From positions 744,001 through 808,000 of the forward strand of contig NZ_CP016444.1 of NCBI RefSeq assembly GCF_001742165.1: DNA of 64,000 bases. The letters are read 5' to 3'. A program made the position numbers and the translations under genes. The notes under the pieces were generated by a model that did not search any database, had not been told where the DNA came from, and saw nothing but the letters and a program-made list of their open reading frames with translations. This document shows positions 51,686 to 60,109 of this stretch, piece by piece. The stretch comes from Burkholderia stabilis. GTDB lineage: Bacteria; Pseudomonadota; Gammaproteobacteria; Burkholderiales; Burkholderiaceae. Each line of letters begins with the position of its first letter. Position 1 is the first letter of the stretch.

Positions 51686-53236
51686 TCAATCGCGCGGCGG
51701 TTCATCGGAGCGGCGCAATACGAACCCGTCGGGGCGGATCAGCACGTGGCCGTCGTCGGGCAGTGCGGTCAGCGCGTGCCAGCCGGCCGTTGCGTCGACG
51801 AAGTCGAAGTCCTTGCCGGCGGCCAGCACGGCCGGCGTGGCGCGGTTCAGGCTCGAACGGCTCGACGATGCGACCGGCGCGGTCGGGCCGGCGAGCAGCA
51901 CGTAGCCGTCGCCGAACAGGTCGAGCGTCGATATCTGCCGGCCATCGCGCCGGATCCACGCATGCGGGAAACGCGTGCCGGTTTGCGCGCGCAACTGCGC
52001 AACGGAATCGGGCGGCGTGTCGCAGGCCGGCTCGCGGGCATCGGGGTAGCGGTGACGCAGCAGCACGTCGCCGGTGTCGAGCAGCCCGGCGAAGAACGGG
52101 CGGTTGGCATCGGTCTCGATGCCGAAGCGCGCGTCGAAGTCGGTGCGCAGCAGCGCTTGCTGCCCGTTGCGCGCGGCGAGGGGCCGCCGCTCGATCTCGT
52201 AGCTGTCGAGCAGCGCCGGATCCGCATCGCCGCGCAGCGTCGCGGCGATCTTCCATGCAAGATTGTGCGCGTCCGCGATGCCGGTGGTCGCGTTGAATCC
52301 GCCCCACGGCGGCATCACGTGCGCGGCGTCGCCGCACAGGAACGCGCGGCCCGACCGGTAGCGCGCCGCCACGCGCACGCCCGTATTCCACGTGCCGTGG
52401 CTTTGAATCCGGATGCCGATGTCGTCGAGCCCGATCGCGGCGCGCACGAGCCCGGGCAGCGCATCGTCGGCCGGCGGACCTTGCGCCGGATCGTACTCGA
52501 GATGGAAGGACCACTTGTCCGCGTTGTCCATCGCGAGGAACAGGCCGCGTACGGTCTCGTTCGCGATCTCGCACTGGCTGAACGTGCGGCCCTGCACGGT
52601 CGGGCCGAGATCGGCATGGAAGAAGATGTTGACGAAGTACTGCGGTGCCGGCGTATCGGCCGTGCCGATGCCGAGTTGCCTGCGTACGAAGCTGCCGCCG
52701 CCGTCGGCGCCGACGAGCCACGCGGCCTCGATCGCCGTTTCCTGCCCGCCGGGGCCGCGCACGGTGGCGGTGACGGCATCATCCGCCGCGGCGAACGACA
52801 CGAGTTCATGGCCGAAGCGGACGTCGCCGCCGCGTGCTTCGACGTGCCGGCGCAGCACGGGCTCGATCAGCGTTTGCGGGCAGGCGGCGAAGCTCGACGG
52901 CGACGGCGCGATCGCCGCCATCTTCGACCGCATGGCAGCGATGTCGACGACCGGCTGTGCGTCGACCAGCGTGCGGCCGCGCCGCGCGCCGCCGAATGCA
53001 CCCTGTCGCCACGCGCCGGCCGCCGCATCCTTGACCGCGTCCTCCACGCCGGCCTGACGGAACAGCTCCATCGTCCGGAGGTGCAGGCCGCGTGCGCGCG
53101 GCAGCGGCGACACCCCCGCGCTTTTCTCGACGAGGACGAACGGGACATCGAGGCGCTGCAGGAACAACGCGGCGGACAGGCCGACGAGCCCGCCGCCCGC
53201 GATCAGGACCGGCGTGGTGGTGACAGGGGTAGGCAT
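51686..53236 (-). CDS. Class A FAD-dependent monooxygenase (PheA/MhpA-like)
   Basis: The ATG at 53236 gives 516 residues. The FAD motifs are all present: GGGLVGLSAALFLQRLDVPFVLVEK (GxGxxG), the DG motif (WLVGADGGGSFVRRQLGIG) and the GD motif (RAFLCGDAAHVMPPWGGFNATTGIADAHNLAWKIA). A thioredoxin-like C-terminal domain follows (about 400-516). Relatives hydroxylate phenols, 3-hydroxyphenylpropionate or aromatic polyketides. It is divergent from a TetR with tetO-like sites, unusual for this enzyme. The substrate cannot be told by eye; it is longer than Tet(X). Confidence 0.88.
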   Translation of the reverse strand: MPTPVTTTPVLIAGGGLVGLSAALFLQRLDVPFVLVEKSAGVSPLPRARGLHLRTMELFRQAGVEDAVKDAAAGAWRQGAFGGARRGRTLVDAQPVVDIAAMRSKMAAIAPSPSSFAACPQTLIEPVLRRHVEARGGDVRFGHELVSFAAADDAVTATVRGPGGQETAIEAAWLVGADGGGSFVRRQLGIGTADTPAPQYFVNIFFHADLGPTVQGRTFSQCEIANETVRGLFLAMDNADKWSFHLEYDPAQGPPADDALPGLVRAAIGLDDIGIRIQSHGTWNTGVRVAARYRSGRAFLCGDAAHVMPPWGGFNATTGIADAHNLAWKIAATLRGDADPALLDSYEIERRPLAARNGQQALLRTDFDARFGIETDANRPFFAGLLDTGDVLLRHRYPDAREPACDTPPDSVAQLRAQTGTRFPHAWIRRDGRQISTLDLFGDGYVLLAGPTAPVASSSRSSLNRATPAVLAAGKDFDFVDATAGWHALTALPDDGHVLIRPDGFVLRRSDEPPRD

Positions 53237-53258
53237 CGGGCACACCTTCGCGTAAAAT

Positions 53259-53290
53259 TTATCACTGTTAAGTTTATCTATCACTGATAG
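53259..53290. promoter_or_regulatory. Two tetO-like operators between monooxygenase and tetR
   Basis: CTATCACTGATAG (53278-53290) is a perfect 13-bp palindrome about a central C and matches the CTATCA-N-TGATAG core of Tn10 tetO. TTATCACTGTTAA (53259-53271) is a second copy with one mismatched pair, 19 bp centre to centre. Both lie in the 65-base divergent gap, so one regulator could control both genes. Confidence 0.8.
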
Positions 53291-53301
53291 TGAAATCAAG
53301 C

Positions 53302-53913
53302 ATGGCGAAGATACGACGTGATGAAATCGTGGATGCGGCGCTCGAACTGCTCGACGAACAGGGGCTCGACGCGCTGACGACGCGGCGGCTCGCGCAGCGC
53401 CTCGGCGTCGAGTCGGCGGCGCTGTACTGGCATTACCGCGACAAGTCGGTGCTGCTGGCGGAGATGGCGGCCGTTGCGCTGGCGCGGCACCACACGCTCG
53501 ACGTGCCGGCCGATATCGCGGAGTGGGACGCCTGGTTTGCGGACAACGCGCGCAGCTTCCGTCGCGCATTGCTCGCGTATCGGGACGGTGCGCGCCTGCA
53601 TGCGGGCTCGACGCCCGACCCGGATGCGATCGAGCGGATCAAGCCGAAAATCGCGTACCTGGTGCGGGCGGGCCTGACGGAGCAGGAGGCCGGGATGGCG
53701 ATGCTGGCCGCCGGCCAGTTCACGATCGGCTGCGTGCTGGAGCAGCAGGCAGCGCAGGGCGGAGATGCGGACGAAGCGGCGCGCTCGCGCGACGCCGACG
53801 ACGGGCGGACGATGCGCGCGACGACGCTGGCGCCGATCGATCCGGGCGTGGCGTTCGAATTCGGGCTCGGCCTGATCGTCGACGGCTTGCGGCGGCGGGT
53901 GGGGCGCGCGTAG
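53302..53913 (+). CDS. TetR-family repressor, tetracycline-repressor type
   Basis: The ATG at 53302 gives 203 residues (a GTG at 53290 would overlap the operator and is less likely). The N-terminus IVDAALELLDEQGLDALTTRRLAQRLGVESAALYWHYRDKSVLL closely resembles TetR(B) itself in helix-turn-helix and spacing. The C-terminal domain is of the TetR_C all-helical type. It is divergent from a flavin monooxygenase and has two tetO-like sites between them. The ligand is unknown. Confidence 0.9.
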   Translation: MAKIRRDEIVDAALELLDEQGLDALTTRRLAQRLGVESAALYWHYRDKSVLLAEMAAVALARHHTLDVPADIAEWDAWFADNARSFRRALLAYRDGARLHAGSTPDPDAIERIKPKIAYLVRAGLTEQEAGMAMLAAGQFTIGCVLEQQAAQGGDADEAARSRDADDGRTMRATTLAPIDPGVAFEFGLGLIVDGLRRRVGRA

Positions 53914-53943
53914 CCGGGTGCACGCGGCTACGCGCGTGCTGCG

Positions 53944-54201
53944 TTACCCGCCGGTCACCGGTGGGAAAAACGCGACTTCGCTGTCCTCCCGCACGACGAA
54001 GCCGCCCGTCACCATCTCGAGATTGACGGCCGCCCGCACGGGGCGGTCCATCCGCAGCGCTTCCGCGCTGCGCGCGTCGCGCGCGGACAGCGTGGCGCGC
54101 AGCGCGTCGATGGTGAGTTCGCGCGCGTCGATCTCGACGACTTCTTCGTCGAGATCGAGCTGTTCGCGAATGCTTGCAAAGTATTTGATCGTCAGTTTCA
54201 T
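53944..54201 (-). CDS. moaD: Molybdopterin synthase sulfur carrier subunit
   Basis: The product has 85 residues with a ubiquitin-like fold (MKLTIKYFASIREQLDL) and ends in the essential C-terminal Gly-Gly (FFPPVTGG), which is adenylated by MoeB and carries the thiocarboxylate. It is the last gene of the Moco unit and converges with the TetR gene. It acts in the cytosol with MoaE to convert precursor Z into molybdopterin. Confidence 0.93.
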   Translation of the reverse strand: MKLTIKYFASIREQLDLDEEVVEIDARELTIDALRATLSARDARSAEALRMDRPVRAAVNLEMVTGGFVVREDSEVAFFPPVTGG

Positions 54202-54255
54202 CGCGATGTCTTGAACGGAATCGGCGGAATCGGAATCGGAGAACGCGACGCGCGG

Positions 54256-54828
54256 TCAGCCCCAGCGCCGCATCGCCTGGTCGTCGTGCGCTTTCGCCTC
54301 GACCCAGCCGGATGCGCCGTCGTGCCGGATCTCCTTCTTCCAGAACGGCGCATGGGTCTTCAGGAAGTCCATCAGGAATTCGCACGCGTCGAACGCGGAC
54401 GCGCGATGCGCGGCGGCCACCACCACCAGCACGACCGCCTGGCCGAGCGGAATGCGCCCGACGCGGTGCACGATCTTGACTGCTTCGAGCCGCCAGCGTG
54501 CGCTGGCTTCCTCGACGATGCTCCACAGTGCCTGTTCGGTCATCGTCGGGTAGTGCTCGACTTCGAGCGCGACCACGTCGTCGGTGTCGCCTTCCTTGCG
54601 CACGACGCCGAGGAAATTCACGACCGCGCCGACATTCGGATTGCGAACGATCGGCGCGAGCTCCGCGCCCGCGTCGATCGGCGCGTACTGCACGCGCACT
54701 TCGAAACCGGCGGCGATCGACGGCGGCGGCTCGGTATGCGGGTCGGCCGGATCGGCGGGATGGCCGTGGCTGCCGGCGTGCGTCGGGTCGTCCGGCAGCC
54801 CGGCGCGGGATTCGGTGAAAGTCGTCAT
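54256..54828 (-). CDS. moaE: Molybdopterin synthase catalytic subunit
   Basis: The ATG at 54828 gives 190 residues. An unusual N-terminal extension of about 40 residues rich in His, Pro and Asp (HAGSHGHPADPADPHTEPP) precedes the MoaE domain. The domain includes GAVVNFLGVVRKEGD, EHYPTMTEQALWSIVEEA, the active-site Lys region WKKEIRHDG, and IVHRVGRIPLGQAVVLVVVAAAHRASAF. It forms the MoaD-MoaE heterotetramer. The extension might bind metal or be disordered. Confidence 0.93.
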   Translation of the reverse strand: MTTFTESRAGLPDDPTHAGSHGHPADPADPHTEPPPSIAAGFEVRVQYAPIDAGAELAPIVRNPNVGAVVNFLGVVRKEGDTDDVVALEVEHYPTMTEQALWSIVEEASARWRLEAVKIVHRVGRIPLGQAVVLVVVAAAHRASAFDACEFLMDFLKTHAPFWKKEIRHDGASGWVEAKAHDDQAMRRWG

Positions 54829-54875
54829 GACGGTTCTCCTGTAGGCGGTGCGTCGTACGGCGCGCGGGCGGCCCG

Positions 54876-56000
54876 TCAGCCGCCGACGAGCGACATGCGC
54901 ACGGTCGGATAGGTCTTGCCCGGCGCACGGGCCGGCCGCGCGGCCCGGCGCTCGGAATAGCGGTCGTCGCGCTGCGTCCAGCGATCGCGCACGGCGGCTG
55001 CGAGCGCGTCGACCGGGGCCGCCTCGTCGAGCCACGGCCGCAGGTCGGTGCCTTGCGTGGCAAACAGGCATGTATAAAGCTTTCCGTCGGCCGACACGCG
55101 GGCGCGCGAGCACGTGCCGCAGAACGGATGCGATACGCTCGCGATGAAGCCGACTTCGCCCGCGCCGTCGATGTGCGTGCAACGGATCGCGGTCGCGTCG
55201 TGCCCGGGTTCGCCGACGAGCACGAGCGGATAGTGCGCGTCGATCAGCTCGCGCATCCGCGCGGCCGGCACGACCTTGTCGCCGGACCAGAAGCTCGCAC
55301 CGCCGACGTCCATGTATTCGATGAAGCGCACGGCCACGCCCGTATGGCGGAAGTGGCGCACGAGCGGCAGGATCTGGTCGTCGTTCGCACCGCGTTCGAT
55401 CACCGCGTTGACCTTGACGGGTGCGAGCCCGGCCGCCTGCGCGGCCTCGATGCCGGCCAGCACGCGCGACACGGGCACGTCGGCGTCGCTCATCCGGCGG
55501 AACACGGCGTCGTCGAGCGCATCGAGGCTCACGGTCACGCGCGACAGGCCCGCGTCGCGCAGCGTGCGTGCCTTCGCGGCGAGCAGCGAGCCGTTGGTCG
55601 TCAGCGCGATTTCGACGGGCTTGCCGTCGACGGTCGTCAGTGCGGCAAGCCGCTCGATCAGCGTTTCGAGGTTGCGGCGCAGCAGCGGCTCGCCGCCCGT
55701 GATGCGGATTTTTTCGACGCCGAGCGACACGAACGCGCGCGCGATTTTCTCGAGTTGCGCGAATGACAGCCGCTCGGACGACGGCATGAACGCATAACCG
55801 GCGCCGAAGCTTTCACGCGGCATGCAGTAGCCGCAGCGGAAATTGCACTGGTCGATGACGGACAGGCGCAGGTCGCGCAGCGGGCGGCCGAGCGTGTCGG
55901 ACGTGCGGGGAAAGGCGCCGGGCGATACGCCGCCCGATGAAGCGGCGGCGGCCGGCGCGGCGGAGACGATGGCATTCACGATCGGGTCGTCGGCCTGCAT
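54876..56000 (-). CDS. moaA: GTP 3',8-cyclase (radical SAM)
   Basis: The ATG at 56000 gives 374 residues. The radical-SAM cluster is C-x3-C-x2-C in DQCNFRCGYCMPRESF (Cys 52, 56, 59). The second cluster motif is FCGTCSRARVSADGKLYTC near 300. The protein ends in Gly-Gly (RMSLVGG), required for activity in MoaA. It makes the cyclic pyranopterin precursor from GTP, together with MoaC (not in the window). A 47-base gap separates it from moaE. Confidence 0.94.
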   Translation of the reverse strand: MQADDPIVNAIVSAAPAAAASSGGVSPGAFPRTSDTLGRPLRDLRLSVIDQCNFRCGYCMPRESFGAGYAFMPSSERLSFAQLEKIARAFVSLGVEKIRITGGEPLLRRNLETLIERLAALTTVDGKPVEIALTTNGSLLAAKARTLRDAGLSRVTVSLDALDDAVFRRMSDADVPVSRVLAGIEAAQAAGLAPVKVNAVIERGANDDQILPLVRHFRHTGVAVRFIEYMDVGGASFWSGDKVVPAARMRELIDAHYPLVLVGEPGHDATAIRCTHIDGAGEVGFIASVSHPFCGTCSRARVSADGKLYTCLFATQGTDLRPWLDEAAPVDALAAAVRDRWTQRDDRYSERRAARPARAPGKTYPTVRMSLVGG

Positions 56001-56199
56001 GAAGTAAGCGGGTGGGCGTCGCCGGCCGGCCGTGCGTGTGCCGACGTGTCGGCGCACGGGTCGTGACGAGCCTCATCGTGAGCATAGTCGGCCGGACTTC
56101 TCCGGCAGAGGCACAATCGCGCACGAATGACAGGAATACAGTTCGCCGTGCGGCATGCGCGGCGCACGCGTGGAATCGGGCGAGTGTCGGGCGTCTCGA

Positions 56200-57414
56200 T
56201 CATGCGAGCCATTGCGCGAATTCGTAATACGGCACCGTGTCGCCGCGCGCGATGCGCCGCCCGGCCGGCAGCCGCGCGAGCCCGCTCGCCTGCACGAGCG
56301 ACTGCAGCGTGCCGGCGCCTTGCTGCCGCAGCGTGTCGAGCACGGGGGCGCCGCCCGGGCCGATGGCGCAGCGCACGCGCACGAAGCGTTCGCGCTGTGC
56401 ATCCGGCTCGAAGTCCGTGTCGATCGGCAGCGACGGCACGGCGGGCAGGCGCGCGTCGCGCCCTTGCAGGCAACGGATCAGCGGCGCGACGAACAGCGCG
56501 AACGCCGTCATGGCCGCGCCCGGGTTGCCGGGCAGCAGCACGACCGGCCGCGCGTCGAGCCGCGCGAGCGCGACGGGCTTGCCGGGTTTCATGCGCACGC
56601 CCGCGACGACGAACGACGCGCCGAGCGCATCCAGCGCAGGGCGCAGCAGATCCTTGTCGCCGACCGACGCGCCGCCGACGCAGATCACCAGGTCGCAGCC
56701 CGCGTGCAACGCGCGCAGTGCGCGATCGACGGCGGGCGCCGTGTCGGCCGCATGCATGCTCATCGCGACGCTGGCGCCGGTTCCCGATACCAGCGCGGCG
56801 AGCATCGGCGCGTTGCTGTTGTAGATCTGCTGCGGTGCACGCGGCTGGCCGCACGCGACGAGCTCGTCGCCGGTCGTCAGGATGCCGACGCGCAGCGCGG
56901 GGCGCACGTCGATGCGCGCGAAGCCTTGCGCGGCGGCCACGCCGATGTGCATCGCGCCCATACGCACACCCGCCGGCACCAGCAGGTCGCCCGCCCGCAC
57001 TTCCTCGCCGCGGCGACGGATGTGCGACCCGTTGCGCTGCGGTGCATCGAACGTGACCCAGCCATCCTGTTCGCGCGCGTGCTCCTGCATCACGACGGTG
57101 TCGGCGCCGGGCGGAATCAGGCTGCCGGTGAAGATGCGCGCGGCCGTGCGCGCGGCCAGCGGCGCCGGCATGTCGCCCGCGTAGCAGCGCTGCGCGACGC
57201 GCAGCGGCTCGCCGTGAGCGAGATCCGCGTGACGCACGGCGTAGCCGTCCATCGCGCTCTGGTCGGCCGGCGGCTGGTCGAGCACGGCGGCCAGCGGCGC
57301 GGCCAGCACATGGCCGGCCGCATCCGCGACCGGCAGGGAGGCGGACGCGTCGGGCGGCGCGAACGCGCCGGCGAAATGCTGCTGTGCCGTATCGAAATCG
57401 ATCAGTGGTTTCAT
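56200..57414 (-). CDS. moeA: Molybdopterin molybdotransferase
   Basis: The product has 404 residues with canonical motifs: QSAMDGYAVRHADL (catalytic Asp 56), GDMPAPLAARTAARIFTGSLIPPGADTVVMQE, a VGILTTGDELVACGQ block, CVGGASVGDKDLL and PVVLLPGNPGAAMTA. It inserts molybdate into adenylylated molybdopterin. It overlaps fdhD by 4 bases (ATGA at 57411-57414). A 199-base gap separates it from moaA, so moaA may have its own promoter. It is the reference for the altered MoeA-like fusion at 27249. Confidence 0.94.
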   Translation of the reverse strand: MKPLIDFDTAQQHFAGAFAPPDASASLPVADAAGHVLAAPLAAVLDQPPADQSAMDGYAVRHADLAHGEPLRVAQRCYAGDMPAPLAARTAARIFTGSLIPPGADTVVMQEHAREQDGWVTFDAPQRNGSHIRRRGEEVRAGDLLVPAGVRMGAMHIGVAAAQGFARIDVRPALRVGILTTGDELVACGQPRAPQQIYNSNAPMLAALVSGTGASVAMSMHAADTAPAVDRALRALHAGCDLVICVGGASVGDKDLLRPALDALGASFVVAGVRMKPGKPVALARLDARPVVLLPGNPGAAMTAFALFVAPLIRCLQGRDARLPAVPSLPIDTDFEPDAQRERFVRVRCAIGPGGAPVLDTLRQQGAGTLQSLVQASGLARLPAGRRIARGDTVPYYEFAQWLA

Positions 57415-58283
57415 GAAGAGAGGGCCGGATGCGCTGGCGCGAGCGCCGGTTGGTCGGGATGCCCGGCATCGGGCGACACGTATTCGACGAAGCCGTCGTT
57501 GCGGCAGAAGCCGAGCAGCCGCACGCCGGCTTCGCGGGCGACGTCGATCGCGAGCGACGTCGGCGCGGAGATCGTCGCGATCATCGGGATGCCGACCCGC
57601 GCGGCCTTGCGCACCAGTTCGTAGCTCGCGCGGCTCGACAGGAACACGAAACCCGCTTGAAGGTCGGCGCGGCGCCGCGCGAGCCGGCCGATCAGCTTGT
57701 CGAGCGCGTTGTGGCGGCCGACGTCCTCGAACACGTCGAGCACGGCGCCGTCGCGGTCGCACCACGCGGCCGCGTGGATGCCGCCGGTTTCGCGCATCAG
57801 CGTCTGGTGGGCCGGCAAGGCGCGCGCGGCGCGTGCGATGGCCTCGGCGCCGATGCCGGCAGCCGCGCCGGCCGCGGCGATGCGCGCCGGGTGCAGGTCG
57901 AGCTGCGCAATGCTTTCGATGCCGCAGATGCCGCAGCCCGTGCGGCCGGCCAGCGCGCGCCGGTGCGCCTTCAGCGCCATGAAAGCCTGTTGCGACACCG
58001 TGAGCCGCACTTCGGCGCTGCCGGGCCGGCATTCGCTTTCGATGTCGAAGACGTCGGACGCGCGCTCGACGATGCCTTCGCTCAGCGCGAAGCCGAGGCC
58101 GAATGCGTCGAGGTCGATCGGCGTCGCCATCATGACCGTGTGCGAGATGCCGTTGAACACGAGTGCAACCGGCGTTTCGTCGACGACGCGATCGACGGTG
58201 CCGCGCGCTTCGCCGGCACGATGACGCGTCACGTGACACGCGGTGCTGCCGGTCGGATCGTCGCGGCGGGTGCAGGACTCCAT
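57411..58283 (-). CDS. fdhD: Formate dehydrogenase accessory sulfurtransferase
   Basis: The product has 290 residues. FdhD features are GISHTVMMATPIDLDAFGLGFALSEGI, the sulfur-carrying Cys pair in GCGICGIESI (Cys 117 and 120), FEDVGRHNALDKLIGRLA and LSSRASYELVRKAARVGIPMIATISAPTSLAID. FdhD passes sulfur from IscS to the molybdenum of formate dehydrogenase. It is first in the fdhD-moeA-moaA-moaE-moaD unit. No formate dehydrogenase structural gene is in the window. Confidence 0.94.
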   Translation of the reverse strand: MESCTRRDDPTGSTACHVTRHRAGEARGTVDRVVDETPVALVFNGISHTVMMATPIDLDAFGLGFALSEGIVERASDVFDIESECRPGSAEVRLTVSQQAFMALKAHRRALAGRTGCGICGIESIAQLDLHPARIAAAGAAAGIGAEAIARAARALPAHQTLMRETGGIHAAAWCDRDGAVLDVFEDVGRHNALDKLIGRLARRRADLQAGFVFLSSRASYELVRKAARVGIPMIATISAPTSLAIDVAREAGVRLLGFCRNDGFVEYVSPDAGHPDQPALAPAHPALSS

Positions 58284-58705
58284 GCGTTTTTCTCCAGGCG
58301 GATCGGCCGGGGTGCCGGCCGGGCTCGGCGCGTGCGCCGAACGACGGAAACGGGGGCCGCCGGGCCGGCGCCGAAGGGCGCGCCGTTGCCTCGGGCAGGC
58401 GTTGCATCACATGTTAAGTGGGGTGAACAGTGCGCCGGATGCACAGCGCTGCAATGCGGAAAGCAGTACAGCTGACCATCCCGCGGGCACGAAATGTGTT
58501 TTCCGTACACACATCTTTGGCGACGGAACCAGCACAGTTTCCGCGCGCGTTCGAGTGATTGCGAGTATCGTGGCAAACGCGATATCGTCATTCACGCTTC
58601 GATGCCATGCGAGTGACCGTTTGTGTTCGCATGTGTTGTCGGCAAGCCGTCGCGCGATTTCCTGCTTCGGGCGGACGTTCTCACAACCACGAGCAAATTA
58701 CGGTC
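58284..58705. other. 422-base divergent region between fdhD and cioA
   Basis: Both divergent promoters must lie here. AT-richer stretches are at 58430-58520 and 58559-58700. Two symmetric elements are visible: ATGTGT (58494-58499) with ACACAT (58509-58514), and TTGC (58559) with GCAA (58573). Neither is a proven site. No good FNR/Anr box (TTGAT-N4-ATCAA) was found. No ORF here is convincing. Confidence 0.4.
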
Positions 58706-60106
58706 ATGGAAATCTTCGATGCGTTCCATCTCGCACGATTGCAATTCGCGTTCACGGTGTCGTTCCACATCGTGTTTCCCGCGATCAGCATTGGCATGGC
58801 GAGCTTCCTGGCGGTGCTGGAGTGGCGTTATCTCGTCACCGGCGACGCCGCCTACAAATCCATGTTCCAGTTCTGGTCGAAGATCTTCGCGATCGGCTTC
58901 GGGATGGGCGTGGTCTCCGGCGTCGTGATGGCGTACGAGTTCGGCACGAACTGGGCCGGCTTCTCGCGCGTCGCCGGCAACATCACGGGCCCGCTGCTTA
59001 CGTATGAAGTGTTGACGGCGTTCTTCCTCGAAGCCGGCTTCCTCGGCGTGATGCTGTTCGGCTGGCAGCGCGTGAGCCCGCGCGCGCACTTCTTCGCGAC
59101 GCTGATGGTCGCGGTCGGCACGCTGATCTCGACGTTCTGGATCCTCGCGTCGAACAGCTTCATGCAGACGCCGCAGGGCTACAAGATCGAGAACGGCCTC
59201 GTCGTGCCGGTCGACTGGTTCAAGATCGTCTTCAACCCGTCGTTCCCGTTTCGTCTGGCGCACATGACGATCGCGGCGTTCATCGTCGCGGGCTTCATCG
59301 TCGCCGCGTGCGGCGCGTGGCACCTGCTGAAGGGGCGCCGCGACGAGCCGGTGAAGCGCAGCTTCTCGATGGCACTGTGGATGCTGCTGGTGCTCGCGCC
59401 GATCCAGATCGTCGTCGGCGACGCGCACGGGCTGAACACGCGCGAATACCAGCCGGCGAAGATCGCCGCGATCGAAGGGCTGTGGGAAACCGAGAAGGGC
59501 GGCACCGCGCTGAACCTGTTCGGGCTGCCCGACATGCAGGCCGAAACCACGCGCTATGCGATCCAGGTGCCGCACCTCGGCAGCCTGATCCTCGCGCACA
59601 GCTGGGACGGCGAGATTCGCGGGCTGAAGGAATTCCCGCCGCAGGATCGCCCGTATTCGCCGATCATCTTCTGGACCTTCCGGATCATGGCCGGCCTCGG
59701 GATGCTGATGCTGCTCACCGCGCTGCTCGGGCTGCTGCTGAGAAAGGGCGGGCGCCTCTATGAAACGCGCTGGTTCCAGTGGTTCGTGGTCTGCATGGGG
59801 CCGTCCGGCATCGTCGCGCTGCTGGCCGGCTGGATCACGACCGAGGTCGGGCGGCAGCCGTGGACCGTCTACGGCGTGCTGCGCACCATCGATTCGGTTG
59901 CGCCGTTGAGCGCGCAACAGGTCGGCGTGTCGCTGCTGATCTTCGTGGTCGTCTATTTCCTGGTATTCGGGACGGGTATCTACTACATGATGAAACTGAT
60001 GAAGCGCGGGCCGGCTGCCCAGGCCGGGTACATCGAGCTGCACCGGCATCCGGGGCTGCGCAAGAGCGCGCTGTCCACGCCGCTGAACGTCACCGAAGCG
60101 GAGTAA
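58706..60106 (+). CDS. cioA: Cyanide-insensitive/bd-type quinol oxidase subunit I
   Basis: The ATG at 58706 gives 466 residues, shorter than E. coli CydA (about 520), consistent with a short Q-loop, CIO-type. The start ARLQFAFTVSFHIVFPAISIGM carries the conserved haem-ligand His, and later segments include GRQPWTVYGVLRT near the C-terminal end. Nine or so membrane helices are predicted. Together with cioB it oxidises quinol and reduces oxygen at high affinity, keeping respiration going under low oxygen, cyanide or NO. cioB follows after 3 bases. Confidence 0.93.
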   Translation: MEIFDAFHLARLQFAFTVSFHIVFPAISIGMASFLAVLEWRYLVTGDAAYKSMFQFWSKIFAIGFGMGVVSGVVMAYEFGTNWAGFSRVAGNITGPLLTYEVLTAFFLEAGFLGVMLFGWQRVSPRAHFFATLMVAVGTLISTFWILASNSFMQTPQGYKIENGLVVPVDWFKIVFNPSFPFRLAHMTIAAFIVAGFIVAACGAWHLLKGRRDEPVKRSFSMALWMLLVLAPIQIVVGDAHGLNTREYQPAKIAAIEGLWETEKGGTALNLFGLPDMQAETTRYAIQVPHLGSLILAHSWDGEIRGLKEFPPQDRPYSPIIFWTFRIMAGLGMLMLLTALLGLLLRKGGRLYETRWFQWFVVCMGPSGIVALLAGWITTEVGRQPWTVYGVLRTIDSVAPLSAQQVGVSLLIFVVVYFLVFGTGIYYMMKLMKRGPAAQAGYIELHRHPGLRKSALSTPLNVTEAE

Positions 60107-60109
60107 GCC

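Noticed and set aside
51686..53236. Calling the monooxygenase Tet(X)
   Set aside because: It has 516 residues rather than about 390 and a thioredoxin-like C-terminal domain; it belongs to the phenol/3-HPP hydroxylase branch by appearance.
58284..58705. FNR/Anr box upstream of cioA
   Set aside because: No TTGAT-N4-ATCAA-like sequence was found; only weak symmetric elements are present.
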